Source: Ampullaceana balthica
Taxonomy: Eukaryota > Mollusca > Gastropoda > Lymnaeidae
Assembly (NCBI GenBank): GCA_944989445.1
Contig: CALYLW010000057.1
Coordinates: 2,457,984 to 2,521,983, forward strand
Length of the DNA stretch: 64,000 bases
Reading direction: 5' to 3'
In this document: positions 44,889-56,374 of the stretch, piece by piece
How positions within the stretch are numbered: position 1 is the first letter of the stretch
Layout of the letters: every line of letters starts with the position of its first letter
The notes under the pieces: generated by a model
What the model saw: only the letters and a program-made list of their open reading frames with translations
Databases searched by the model: none
Told to the model about the DNA's origin: nothing
Position numbers and translations under genes: made by a program

Positions 44889-47113
44889 CCAAGAGTCAAG
44901 AGGTGCATACATTTTGTTCCCTACTAAAAAGTATAGTTGCTGTGAAAATTCCGAGCCCCTGATTCCTATTTTCCCGTGTCGGAGCTGGGTGGATAATGGT
45001 CTTCACGTATTAATAGCCGCTTGTTGTTGTGAGCCCTCCAGGTCGTTGGCCTGCTATCGGGACACAACCTTGAGCGTTCTCACATTGTCCTCGATTCTGG
45101 GCCAATTTTTTAATGTCGTACTTTGGTCCGTCAGTGTTTCTCAAACATTTACTAAAAGGGGTACTCTAGCAAATTTAAAATACCAAAGGAAGTAACTGGT
45201 GTATTTATTATCTGATTTTTATTCGACTTCAAATACAGTTGAAAAGCTGGCTTGACAACATGAAAGATTGGACAGGGCTGAGGTTGAATGAATGACTGGC
45301 CGCCGCTCATGATATGCGATTCTGGAGATCGTTGTCTGTAGATGTTTCCATGCGCTCCCCACCCCCTCGATTGCAATGGTCACGGGATTGATGATGATTT
45401 ATGATGATTTTTGTTTTCTTAAGAAGTTCCGTGTCCATGATTTGAATTTAGTTTGTTTCGTTTCTCTTAATTACATGCAATATTATAATTAGTATATTTA
45501 ATTTAACTTTTTATAATATTTTTAACGTTATATTTAAAGACCCCGCAAAATACGGGGATAGTATAGTATAGACACGTGAAGGTTAAATGATCAGCGTGTG
45601 TGGGAACTGAGCACTTGATATTTGTACATACAGAAGCTTTGCCTTGATATTCGTATCGTGTGTAAACCGGTAATCGCCACTCATTTCTCTTTGAGACACA
45701 CTGAATTAACCACCAGGACGAGCCCCCACTTTCCGTACCTCCAATTTCTTTAAATCTTCAAAACAGTCTCACGCCCGTGTATAAAAAAAACAAACAAAAA
45801 AAGAACACCAAAAAGACATCATTTATACTCGTTCACGGCTGATTGATATTGTAAATGAATAATCTACCTTGAAATAAAATCTTTTAAAAAAATTGACTGG
45901 CAATCGTCCCGTGTGGAGACAGTATAAGCTCTTAGCGCAATGTTTTCATTGTGGATATTGTTTATTGTCTTTTCATACCCGCGTTTTCAGTGAACCGATT
46001 CAATGCGTCTCCGCCGTCGGTTCAGTGGCACCGCGCTGTTGCGTCGGAACGAATTGAAGGGCAATTCTCGTGGTCTTGTGTTCACCGATTGAACCCTGTG
46101 CAAGAGAGAGGGTGTACTGCTTGACATTCTGGCTATAAGAACGGGGAAAACGTGTGGGTGTGTTTGTAGTATATGTTTTGGTGAGAGGGGGGCGGCTAAT
46201 GAATGCAAATCAACCCTTGATGAGAGTTTGCGCTTCGTAACAGTTCATCTGAGGTGAGGGGAGACATTCTGATCAACCTCGTGTTGTGCCAAGTGAGGTG
46301 CCCGTATCTGAACGTTCGTATACAAGGTCTTCACAATGAGATATATTTCACATTTCACGGCAACACAAAGCCATCACAATGATATATGTATGGGTAGTTA
46401 CTTTAGACAGCAACCGTAGATGTTTTTCTACTCGCGCCACACCCAGAACACCGTCACAGAATTCATCGGCACATGCGAGTTAAAACCTGACCAAAAACTA
46501 ATTGAATAACTGCTGTTGCCATGAAATCGCGACTCTTATCAGTGCTGTGTGGTGCGTGGTGTCTCCACCCAGAGGGGTGTTCAATAAATAACACCACGCA
46601 CAATGAAACCTAGAGTCAAGAGACAACAAAAACTCAACCAACTACAGCTGAAACATCGCCTTTGATAAAAATGTTTCAGTCGGTGTTCAAGTATTGTTCC
46701 GTGCCGGGCGTGGGGGAGGGGGGTGTGTGGGGGGAAGTTGGATGAGTGTCAGGGTCAGGGGTATCACTACTTCGGGATTGTTTTTTTCCAGGTTTTACTT
46801 TGTGAGCTATAAATAGATGGGAGCTACACAGATTATAGAAATACACTGGCCACTGTGCTCCAAGTGCCTCGCTACCCGCACTGAGCAACGTTTTGTTTAT
46901 TGACGTCTTTAAGTTATCATCATTATCATGAGATGAACATTTAAATGCTCTAGTTCCTAGTATCATGCGTTCAAAATACATAATTCTGTAGGTAACATAT
47001 CGGTCGTTCAATCAACATAATGCGAACATTATTTTTTTACATTTAATTAAAAACAACAACAACATAATATTAATAATTAATATTCCCGATTTCGACGCAA
47101 AATAAGATTTAAA

Positions 47114-47468
47114 TAAAACAAACCCGTAAAAACAAAGTTTTTGACTATAAATCCCTTATATATGAGACATAACTAACAGTATTGATTATTTTCAAACATT
47201 TACAGACTGACACCGAGTGATGTCCCTTGTCTTTAATAAATGGGGGTGGGATGTGAGGGGGTGTCGGCACGACGGTCGGCGTCAACACGACGGTCGGCGT
47301 CAACTCAAACTCACGTGGAAGTGAAACAAATTAATTTAATTACGGTACGTTCGATCGATCTGAAATTTTGATACGATGCATTGTTAGGTTAGACGGGTCC
47401 GTGTGCCAAATTTCAGTTCGATCGGATCATGGGAAGTGGGTTAATATAAAAGATTTAAAAAATACCCA
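47114..47468 (-). repeat. AAATCC-type repeat, minus strand, partial (in unit 1)
   Basis: Both ends are present (ACAAACCCGTAAAAACAAAG, TTAATATAAAAGATTT), but the GGGCGGGCGG segment and the stretch after CACGTGGAAGTG are missing relative to 34829-35307. Confidence 0.88.
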
Positions 47469-47489
47469 CCTATTTTATATAATAAAGAC

Positions 47490-47620
47490 GCTCGTTCTAT
47501 ACAGAATGTTACTGCGTCCTACGCTTATAAATGGTTTATGTCTAGACGTGCATTATTATTAGAGTTTTTGAATGTTGATAGAGTGTTGGTTTTCCTGGTT
47601 GGGTCAGGCAACCCATTCTC
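47490..47620 (-). mobile_element. LINE 3' tail fragment (in unit 1)
   Basis: Minus-strand match to 23370-23510 of the Jockey/CR1-group LINE: GACGCTCGTTCTATACAGAA, GCGTCCTACGCTTATAAATG, GTTGGTTTTCCTGG, GGCAACCCATTC. Confidence 0.88.
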
Positions 47621-49885
47621 TCTCTCTCTCTCTCTCTCTTTGTATGTATATATATACCAAGAGTCAAGAGGTGCATACATTTTGTTCCCTACTAAAAAGT
47701 ATAGTTGCTGTGAAAATTCCGAGCCCCTGATTCCTATTTTCCCGTGTCGGAGCTGGGTGGATAATGGTCTTCACGTATTAATAGCCGCTTGTTGTTGTGA
47801 GCCCTCCAGGTCGTTGGCCTGCTATCGGGACACAACCTTGAGCGTTCTCACATTGTCCTCGATTCTGGGCCAATTTTTTAATGTCGTACTTTGGTCCGTC
47901 AGTGTTTCTCAAACATTTACTAAAAGGGGTACTCTAGCAAATTTAAAATACCAAAGGAAGTAACTGGTGTATTTATTATCTGATTTTTATTCGACTTCAA
48001 ATACAGTTGAAAAGCTGGCTTGACAACATGAAAGATTGGACAGGGCTGAGGTTGAATGAATGACTGGCCGCCGCTCATGATATGCGATTCTGGAGATCGT
48101 TGTCTGTAGATGTTTCCATGCGCTCCCCACCCCCTCGATTGCAATGGTCACGGGATTGATGATGATTTATGATGATTTTTGTTTTCTTAAGAAGTTCCGT
48201 GTCCATGATTTGAATTTAGTTTGTTTCGTTTCTCTTAATTACATGCAATATTATAATTAGTATATTTAATTTAACTTTTTATAATATTTTTAACGTTATA
48301 TTTAAAGACCCCGCAAAATACGGGGATAGTATAGTATAGACACGTGAAGGTTAAATGATCAGCGTGTGTGGGAACTGAGCACTTGATATTTGTACATACA
48401 GAAGCTTTGCCTTGATATTCGTATCGTGTGTAAACCGGTAATCGCCACTCATTTCTCTTTGAGACACACTGAATTAACCACCAGGACGAGCCCCCACTTT
48501 CCGTACCTCCAATTTCTTTAAATCTTCAAAACAGTCTCACGCCCGTGTATAAAAAAAACAAACAAAAAAAGAACACCAAAAAGACATCATTTATACTCGT
48601 TCACGGCTGATTGATATTGTAAATGAATAATCTACCTTGAAATAAAATCTTTTAAAAAAATTGACTGGCAATCGTCCCGTGTGGAGACAGTATAAGCTCT
48701 TAGCGCAATGTTTTCATTGTGGATATTGTTTATTGTCTTTTCATACCCGCGTTTTCAGTGAACCGATTCAATGCGTCTCCGCCGTCGGTTCAGTGGCACC
48801 GCGCTGTTGCGTCGGAACGAATTGAAGGGCAATTCTCGTGGTCTTGTGTTCACCGATTGAACCCTGTGCAAGAGAGAGGGTGTACTGCTTGACATTCTGG
48901 CTATAAGAACGGGGAAAACGTGTGGGTGTGTGTTTGTAGTATATGTTTTGGTGAGAGGGGGGCGGCTAATGAATGCAAATCAACCCTTGATGAGAGTTTG
49001 CGCTTCGTAACAGTTCATCTGAGGTGAGGGGAGACATTCTGATCAACCTCGTGTTGTGCCAAGTGAGGTGCCCGTATCTGAACGTTCGTATACAAGGTCT
49101 TCACAATGAGATATATTTCACATTTCACGGCAACACAAAGCCATCACAATGATATATGTATGGGTAGTTACTTTAGACAGCAACCGTAGATGTTTTTCTA
49201 CTCGCGCCACACCCAGAACACCGTCACAGAATTCATCGGCACATGCGAGTTAAAACCTGACCAAAAACTAATTGAATAACTGCTGTTGCCATGAAATCGC
49301 GACTCTTATCAGTGCTGTGTGGTGCGTGGTGTCTCCACCCAGAGGGGTGTTCAATAAATAACACCACGCACAATGAAACCTAGAGTCAAGAGACAACAAA
49401 AACTCAACCAACTACAGCTGAAACATCGCCTTTGATAAAAATGTTTCAGTCGGTGTTCAAGTATTGTTCCGTGCCGGGCGTGGGGGGAGGGGGGTGTGTG
49501 GGGGGAAGTTGGATGAGTGTCAGGGTCAGGGGTATCACTACTTCGGGATTGTTTTTTTCCAGGTTTTACTTTGTGAGCTATAAATAGATGGGAGCTACAC
49601 AGATTATAGAAATACACTGGCCACTGTGCTCCAAGTGCCTCGCTACCCGCACTGAGCAACGTTTTGTTTATTGACGTCTTTAAGTTATCATCATTATCAT
49701 GAGATGAACATTTAAATGCTCTAGTTCCTAGTATCATGCGTTCAAAATACATAATTCTGTAGGTAACATATCGGTCGTTCAATCAACATAATGCGAACAT
49801 TATTTTTTTACATTTAATTAAAAACAACAACAACATAATATTAATAATTAATATTCCCGATTTCGACGCAAAATAAGATTTAAAT

Positions 49886-50235
49886 AAAACAAACCCGTAA
49901 AAACAAAGTTTTTGACTATAAATCCCTTATATATGAGACATAACTAACAGTATTGATTATTTTCAAACATTTACAGACTGACACCGAGTGATGTCCCTTG
50001 TCTTTAATAAATGGGGGTGGGATGTGAGGGGGTGTCGGCACGACGGTCGGCGTCAACACGACGGTCGGCGTCAACTCAAACTCACGTGGAAGTGGGGGGG
50101 AAACAAATTAATTTAATTACGGTACGTTCGATCGATCTGAAATTTTGATACGATGCATTGTTAGGTTAGACGGGTCCGTGTGCCAAATTTCAGTTCGATC
50201 GGATCATGGGAAGTGGGTTAATATAAAAGATTTAA
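49886..50235 (-). repeat. AAATCC-type repeat, minus strand, partial (in unit 2)
   Basis: Duplicate of 47114-47468 with a short G insertion after CACGTGGAAGTG. Confidence 0.88.
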
Positions 50236-50261
50236 AAAATACCCACCTATTTTATATAATA

Positions 50262-50394
50262 AAGACGCTCGTTCTATACAGAATGTTACTGCGTCCTACG
50301 CTTATAAATGGTTTATGTCTAGACGTGCATTATTATTAGAGTTTTTGAATGTTGATAGAGTGTTGGTTTTCCTGGTTGGGTCAGGCAACCCATT
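50262..50394 (-). mobile_element. LINE 3' tail fragment (in unit 2)
   Basis: Duplicate of the fragment at 47490-47620, so the LINE piece was in place before the segment duplicated. Confidence 0.88.
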
Positions 50395-50436
50395 CTCTCT
50401 CTCTCTCTCTCTCTCTCTTTGTATGTATATATATAC

Positions 50437-50512
<76 letters not shown>

Positions 50513-50531
50513 AAGGGAGAGAGAGAGAGAA
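50395..50531. repeat. compound CT-TA-GA microsatellite
   Basis: (CT)n, then TA with rare interruptions, then (GA)n. Flanking frames rich in Tyr-Ile are repeat artefacts. Confidence 0.95.
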
Positions 50532-50985
50532 GAGGTTTATAATGCTAAATCCAGGCCGTATTATGAAGGTGCAAACGCCGCATTGAGTCAGGGCGCAGGA
50601 AACAGGGCGTATCAACCCCCAAACACAGAGTTGAGGGGAGAGAGGGGGGGGACACTGATAACCAATGCACACTTGGCCTTGGCGTCCTGTGTACCACAAC
50701 AACAGTGGCAATCTCTGAGATGAAGTGAGACTAGAGTACGACACTGGAAACAAGAGAATGAAATTATTTAGTTCTTCAATTAACTGGTTGGTACTTCTTT
50801 AAAATCTGCTACTTCTTACCCCGCCCCCCCTTTACACCCACACACACACACACACACACAACATGCTCCTCCCCCCTTACACACCCCCACACACAACATG
50901 CCACTTCTTTGTGTTCATACATTTCGTATTAATTGATCCTGAAATGTGGAATCTCTCGGAAATAAATCTTTAACCTCAGGCCAGA
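50532..50985. other. non-coding stretch with CA microsatellite
   Basis: (CA)n at 50840-50860 with C-rich neighbours. No gene recognised. Confidence 0.5.
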
Positions 50986-51400
50986 GGTGTCCAGAGTCCG
51001 GCCTGCGGGCCAAATATGAACCTCTTTAACATTTTAACTGGCTCGCGACCTCATCTTAAATTATTTGTTGACTTGCGGAAATTTTTTCTGTAACGACCAT
51101 AAAGGATGGGAAAAATCGATGACATTTAAATGTTGACCAACTTACTTATTGATTTTTAAAAGCGTATTACTTTATTTATAGATATTATGTTATGTGTACG
51201 AAATTCGATGACGTCCGAAGGCAAAATCGATGACGTAATCGTAATTTTTTTGATGTTGCCAACTTTGAAATGGAAATAAATGTGGCGTCGTTGCACCTAA
51301 AATTTTGAGACACTTTTTTAAACACATTTTTTAACCCAAAATTTTCCTTTTATTTTTTTTCAAAACCTTATTTTTTTAAGGTATGCAGTATAAAATTATT
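50986..51400. repeat. interspersed repeat with GTGTCCAGAGTCC start, copy 2
   Basis: Same order of motifs as 22047-22440: GTCCGGCCTGCGGGCCAAAT, CTCGCGACCTCATCTTAAA, GAAATTCGATGACGTC, AATTTTTT..GATG. Confidence 0.7.
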
Positions 51401-51439
51401 TTTTTTACCATAACAAAGCCATAATATTTATCTATTTTT

Positions 51440-51930
51440 AAATCCTTTATATTAACTCGTGGTGTCTGCTTGCTTGAGGCGGTCGGTGCCGAAAAAAAAC
51501 TTTGGATCGATTTTTAACCCACTTTGTCAGAAGCTAGCGAGCTGAAATTTTGAATGCAGACTCGTGACGATGATAAAAATGATGTATCAAAATTTCAGAT
51601 AAATCGAATGTACCGTAATTAAATTAATGAATTTTTAGATTATCTTTATTTATCTCAATGTAACATGTTAACTTTTTTGCTACAGTGTCGTGGTGCGTAT
51701 TATATTGAACAATCTTTCCTGTCGCGCAATAAGGTGCATGTTTTATTGACAACACTTCTTATAACATATTCCTGATCGGTGCGCATTATAATAAACATTT
51801 TTTACGACACATAACTACAATTTTGTATTTTTTTATTGTCTTGCGCCGCGTATTATAATAGACATTCTTTTAGTTACATCTCGTACATAAAGGATTTATA
51901 GTCAAAAACTTTGTTTTTTTACGCTTTTTT
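51440..51930 (+). repeat. AAATCC-type repeat, CTTT subtype, single copy
   Basis: Starts AAATCCTTTATATTAACTCG and ends ATAAAGGATTTATAGTC with an ACG tail. More diverged than the 12.7-13.7 kb copies. Confidence 0.9.
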
Positions 51931-52726
51931 TCAAAATTAGTAATGTCTAATGATGAAATCAGATATTTATATAGTCTTTAAAAATCGTGATATGTCCACC
52001 CGCTCACACATTTTTATAACAAAAAAAATTCTTACAAATTAAAATAAAAAAAGATTTATTTACTTAATGAATAAAAAAACCTTCATGGAATACGGCCCTC
52101 TTTGCAAAATGTTTGTACACCATTACAATTAAGGTAATACCCCATGGTTTATTTTACGTATAGCTGATACCCAAGTCTCTACTTTCAAATACAATCAAAC
52201 AACAAATAACTACGGACTTTCCTTCCTTTTTGCCATGCTGGTTAACTTTCCAGACGTCGTCTATCTATCTGTCATCCATCCCCGATGTCACGTGTCGGTA
52301 GATGACATTTACCACGTGAGTTACTCTACGCAACCTCGATAACTAGTCGTCTGGATGACACGTAGCTGCCACGCCCATAAAATGGTTTTCATTTTCCATC
52401 AACCAAAGCAACACACGTGACATTTAAAAATAGATGTAACGAGACCTAAAGAGTGTTCATTTTATTTTTTTTATTTAACTATTTATTTTTTGTATTTTTA
52501 TTTTATTATTAATTTTTTGTTTTGTTTATGTTTTTTGGAGCTCACCCTCTCTTGCAGAATATAAGAGGACACTTGTGTGAGCACTTAAAAAAGTTGGAAG
52601 AGTTTAGACGTTGTTTCCTTTAGTGCTATAGTTCTTTACAAACGCTCTGAGTCTGAGATTTTTTCACAAACTTAACACAGAAACCAACATAATGAACAAA
52701 TGTGTTTACCTTTCATTGAATGTTGC
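51931..52726. other. non-coding stretch
   Basis: AT-rich with no recognised gene or repeat; ACGTGTCGGTAGATGACAT and nearby CACGTGAG words near 52290-52320 are E-box-like but isolated. Confidence 0.4.
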
Positions 52727-52911
52727 ATTTAAGCTGCGATGCCGCGCAGATATCTGACCGTCGCCGCAGTTTTTATCTTATCGCGCAATAAATTTGGTAA
52801 AATAGTGCACTAAAAATTGAGGCCGTGAAACTTTGCACACGAGTTTTTGTTGTTTTTTTATTTTACTTTGCGTACGGACCAACGAACCTTAGTATGAACA
52901 ATGCCTCTCAT
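52719..52911. mobile_element. hAT-like MITE (CAATGTTCCC family), diverged copy
   Basis: About 52727-52903. Ends GAATGTTGCATTTAAGC and CTTAGTATGAACAATG; interior GCGCAGATATCTGACCG and TTGCACACGAG as in the other copies. Flanks CCTTTCAT and CCTCTCAT match at 7 of 8, fitting an aged target duplication. Confidence 0.75.
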
Positions 52912-53204
52912 ATTTATTATCTGTGACAGCCAATTTGAATGCTGATTCTCTGTTGCATCTTCTGAGACGTTTGTGTTAATTAACATGTGAAGCAAATCTA
53001 ACGAGTTAGCGGTGTGTGTGAGTTCCCTTCATCTGCGTAAACAAACCGGAAATCGGCTAACTAGTATTGGACGATGGATTTACCTGCCCTGGATATCGCA
53101 TTTTCACGACGCTAACTTTGCGATGTCGTCCCGTTGTAGGAATGTGACCGAAACACATAAACCAGGACAACTACAATACGCTTCATTTTCACCAATATTA
53201 TTAA
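52912..53204. other. non-coding stretch
   Basis: The short plus-strand frame here (53012-53215) shows no family pattern. Nothing recognised. Confidence 0.35.
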
Positions 53205-53264
53205 ACAACCCGTAAAAAACAAAGTTTTTGACTATAAATCCGTTATATATGAGACATAACTAAA
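53205..53264 (-). repeat. AAATCC-type repeat, minus strand, left part split by LINE
   Basis: AACCCGTAAAAAACAAAG, then GACTATAAATCC and TATATATGAGACATAACTAA; continues at 57467 after the LINE. Confidence 0.85.
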
Positions 53265-53388
53265 CTAAACACATATTCTGTAGGCCTGAGACTAATCTCT
53301 TAAGGCCTTGGCTAGAACCTGGGCAATCTGCTCCATCTGCTGAGCATTGCCATACAACATTGTCTTCACATGGGACTCCCCGCCTCCC

Positions 53389-55080
53389 TCACCCCCCGGC
53401 TATATCAAGCGCCGGGCAAGACGTCACCAGGTGCACGACTGTCTCAGGGGCTTGGCTGCAATGACGGCAGTTCGAGTCCCTGTTGTGGTCTAGCCTGTGA
53501 AAGTAAGAGTTGGTTGGGCAATGTTCTGTTCTCATCTGAGTCACCAAACCCTGGTGTTTGCGACTCAGGTTCCACCACTGGTCTGAACGGCTTGGCCTGG
53601 GCATGTTAGCAAATACCCCTCTGGCTGTCGTGTTGTCAGCCCACTCCTGGTACCACTTATTCCGAAAGTGGTCCTTTAGCCAGGTTTTAGCCCCGAGATA
53701 AGTGACTGGGGTCTCTGGCTGGGGCAGTGCTGCACCTGCTTTGGCCAGGGAGTCTGCTTTTTCGTTGCCATTAACATTCACGTGGCCCGGGATCCACTGC
53801 ACCGTTACCTTACCTCCAAGTCTTTCGAGTCTACCCACGTCCTCCAAGATGACGTCAACCAAGTGGGTTCTACGTTTCTCACTAGCCAGGACTTCGAGGG
53901 CTGATCTCGAGTCACAAAACAGTACCGTGTCGAAACCAAAAATTTCCGACCCCTGCAGTGTCCGGTGCACACTTTCCAGGGCCCTGTGTATAGCCTCAAG
54001 CTCCGCATCGTAATTCGATGCCATAGTCCCACAGGGACCTAGAAGTTCTTCTTTTGGTGGCCCTCCTATTGGGTATAAGATGAGCGCACCGTATCCTGCA
54101 ATTCCTTCACTCGAACTGGCAGACCCATCCGTGAACACTTTCACTTGGGTTCCCGCGAACCCTTCTATCGTCTCAAGGGCAGCCGCTTTCTGTACATGTT
54201 CAGGGCTGCGTTTCGTCACCGCCGTGTCAGTCAAAGACAAACGTATTTCGGGGCGTGTGCATTCCGCATAGGGCGGTTTGAGTGGGACACTTATAATTTG
54301 TCTTCTATTTCGTGGGGGTTCGACGTTCCTATCAAGTTCCGTTACTTGATGCATAAATGAGGAACGTTTCAAACACCCACGTCCGCCCCAGTTGTGCTGC
54401 ATCTGGTAGCAGGGCTCCTTAAAGTCTAACCTGCGGTACCTCTCTGCAGTCGTTATGATTGCCTTGTCCCTACGAATATCGAGCGGTTCTACGTTTGCAA
54501 TGACTTCCACAGCAGCTGTGGGTGTCGTTCTGTATGCGCCACAGATAAATCTTAAGGCCTGGTTCTGGATTCGACCCAGTTTTTCCAATGCCGTTTTGCT
54601 GGCAAAGGCTTGGACGGGCATGCTGTAGTCCATAATCGACCTCACACTACCCAGAAAGAGAGCTCTGAGTGTACTTGCTCCAGCGCCCCAGTTCGTGCAT
54701 GCAAGCTTTTTCACCAGGTTGAGCTTGGCGGTAGCCTGGGAGTACAGGTCTTGTACAAAGTTATGCATTTGCACCTTTTGATCCAGTTTGACTCCCAGGT
54801 ATACCGGTTGTTTGTCCCATTTGAGCGCCACATCGTTTATTTTGAGCACTATCTCCTGTTTGAGAATGGATCTGCCGTTAGTGAAAAGGGAATAGACCGT
54901 CTTCTCGGTGTTAATTTCCATCTGCCACCTCTGCATGTACCTACTGATATACGAAAGGTCTCGCTGTAGTAGCTGTTGCAGTCGGTTGGCATCTTTACCG
55001 GTGCTCCAGATGACCAAGTCATCTGCATACATAGCCGCGCTGGATTGCAACATTCCAGGGAGGTCGTTGATGAAAGCCAA
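53389..55080 (-). CDS. LINE ORF2 segment 3: reverse transcriptase C-terminal half, RNase H, Cys/His motif
   Basis: The open frame extends upstream of this Met to about 55197 (LQQGLPQGSALS). MYADDLVIW gives the catalytic YADD (18-21). The thumb follows (LGVKLDQKVQ, RALFLGSVRSIMDYSM, LGRIQNQALRFICGAY). RNase H has Asp 318 (FTDGSASS), Glu 360, Asp 390 (LFCDSRSALE) and Asp 443 (GNEKADSLAKAG), and so looks complete. CRHC at 538-541 with H550 and C555 forms the terminal Cys/His motif. One extra G in a G run near 53396 adds a premature stop; without it the frame would run to 53292, about 32 more residues. Confidence 0.93.
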   Translation of the reverse strand: MAFINDLPGMLQSSAAMYADDLVIWSTGKDANRLQQLLQRDLSYISRYMQRWQMEINTEKTVYSLFTNGRSILKQEIVLKINDVALKWDKQPVYLGVKLDQKVQMHNFVQDLYSQATAKLNLVKKLACTNWGAGASTLRALFLGSVRSIMDYSMPVQAFASKTALEKLGRIQNQALRFICGAYRTTPTAAVEVIANVEPLDIRRDKAIITTAERYRRLDFKEPCYQMQHNWGGRGCLKRSSFMHQVTELDRNVEPPRNRRQIISVPLKPPYAECTRPEIRLSLTDTAVTKRSPEHVQKAAALETIEGFAGTQVKVFTDGSASSSEGIAGYGALILYPIGGPPKEELLGPCGTMASNYDAELEAIHRALESVHRTLQGSEIFGFDTVLFCDSRSALEVLASEKRRTHLVDVILEDVGRLERLGGKVTVQWIPGHVNVNGNEKADSLAKAGAALPQPETPVTYLGAKTWLKDHFRNKWYQEWADNTTARGVFANMPRPSRSDQWWNLSRKHQGLVTQMRTEHCPTNSYFHRLDHNRDSNCRHCSQAPETVVHLVTSCPALDIAGG

Positions 55081-55147
55081 GAACAGTGTGCAACTGAGTG
55101 CTGACCCCTGGGGTAGCCCCTGTTGCAGCGTTCTCTTACTGGAGGTT

Positions 55148-56374
55148 TCACTGCCATAAATTGTTTGGATCGTCCGGTTTGTAAGGAAACCTTGGATCTA
55201 CCTGTACATAGTACATGTTGGCAGTTACGCCTAGGGCTTGTAATTTCAACAACAGACCGGACCTCCAGACCCTATCGTAAGCCTGTCGGAGGTCGAAGAA
55301 AATTGCCACAGTATGCAGTTTTTTCTGGAGCCCGTCTGTTATGGACTGCAGAAGACGGAGCACTTGATCAATCGGCTGTTTTCCTTTACGGAAACCAGCC
55401 TGATTGATATTCAGACTATTCGTACTTTCGAAGTACCAATAGAGCCGGGCATTCACCATTCTCTCAGCTACCTTCCCCAGACACGATGTTAGGGAGATCG
55501 GACGGTAGCTGTTTAGGAGTCCTTGACGTTTACCTTCTTTAGGAATTGGGACGATGTTAGCGCTCAACCAAGCTCCAGGCAGGGCACCCGTGGCCCACGT
55601 CCTGTTTATGATATTCAATAGCGAGGACATTGCTATCGGGCCAAGGTTTTTAATCATCTCGTTATTGACTTTGTCCTGTCCTGGTGCCTTGGCGGCTTTG
55701 CACTTACTGATCGCTGTTTGCAATTCGGTCATAGTGAAAGGAGCGGTAAAGACCTCAGCATGCGGTCCCCACTTCTGGGTCTTTTCTCCATGTTTCCTGA
55801 GACGGTTCAGGTTACGGCTCTGACTGGTTTCTTTCTGTTTTAGGCTCACGCTTGCAAAATGCTTATTCAAAGCATCGGCACATTTTGTATCTGTGGTTAC
55901 AGTGCCTGTGGTCGTTTGCAAGGGGCTCGGATTTTTCGTTTTCCCCATACCAGAAAGAGAATCAATCAATTGCCACACCTTTCTTCCGTCTGCCAGGTTA
56001 AGTTTACCACACGAACTAACCCATTCTTCCTTTTTCGCCTTGAGCGTTTCCTGTCGGACTTCAGCAGTTAGCTTATTATAGGCAGCGCGAGCAGCCGCCG
56101 TTTTAAGTTTCCCTGCTTTTTTTCCTTGCCTTCTTACGTTCACGAACGCGACCCGCCAGCTTTTTGTTCCAGAATGGTCGGAACTTTCGGTGTCTACACG
56201 TTCTTGGAATGGATTTCCTAGCCATTGACAATATAACTCCCACGAGGTCGTTATAGGCATTCTCGATTGACTTGGGGTTCTCTGGGTCTTCAATTGAACC
56301 CGCGAGCGTGCTTTCAATCCCGTCACGGAATTTTTTCCAGTCGGCTTTGCCGAACAGCCAGTGTCTTCTGGCAA
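55148..56374 (-). CDS. LINE ORF2 segment 2: reverse transcriptase N-terminal half
   Basis: Only codons after about residue 85 (GKKAGKLKTAAARAAYN) are genuine; the part before it is the endonuclease region in another frame. Then AAKAPGQDKVNNEMIKNLG (block 1), LNSYRPISLTSCLGKVAERM (block 2), INQAGFRKGKQPIDQ, and IFFDLRQAYDRVW with the first catalytic Asp at 361. The frame is lost at about 55204-55216, where TATGTAC is duplicated in tandem (a 7-base gain), and a TAG stands where the family usually has Trp at 55198-55200. Confidence 0.93.
   Translation of the reverse strand: MPEDTGCSAKPTGKNSVTGLKARSRVQLKTQRTPSQSRMPITTSWELYCQWLGNPFQERVDTESSDHSGTKSWRVAFVNVRRQGKKAGKLKTAAARAAYNKLTAEVRQETLKAKKEEWVSSCGKLNLADGRKVWQLIDSLSGMGKTKNPSPLQTTTGTVTTDTKCADALNKHFASVSLKQKETSQSRNLNRLRKHGEKTQKWGPHAEVFTAPFTMTELQTAISKCKAAKAPGQDKVNNEMIKNLGPIAMSSLLNIINRTWATGALPGAWLSANIVPIPKEGKRQGLLNSYRPISLTSCLGKVAERMVNARLYWYFESTNSLNINQAGFRKGKQPIDQVLRLLQSITDGLQKKLHTVAIFFDLRQAYDRVWRSGLLLKLQALGVTANMYYVQVDPRFPYKPDDPNNLWQ

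Larger units (their letters stand above)
44889..47656. repeat. 2.77-kb tandem duplication, unit 1
   Basis: From AAGAGTCAAGAGGTGCATAC to the CT/TA microsatellite. It is repeated directly as unit 2 with a 2768-bp offset at the left end. It contains unique-looking sequence, a partial minus-strand AAATCC repeat and a minus-strand LINE tail. Its reading frames (for example 46676-47011 on the minus strand) have no family match by eye. Confidence 0.95.
47657..50436. repeat. 2.77-kb tandem duplication, unit 2
   Basis: Near-identical to unit 1. Visible differences are small indels: GTGTGTTTG against GTGTGTGTTTG near 48925, one extra G near 49485, and GGAAGTGAAAC against GGAAGTGGGGGGAAAC near 50092. 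Longer TA and GA tracts follow its end. Confidence 0.95.

Noticed and set aside
46676..49782. Duplicated minus frames of 111 and 143 codons
   Set aside because: They look conserved only because the DNA is duplicated; the two copies diverge after a one-base G-run difference, which argues against selection.
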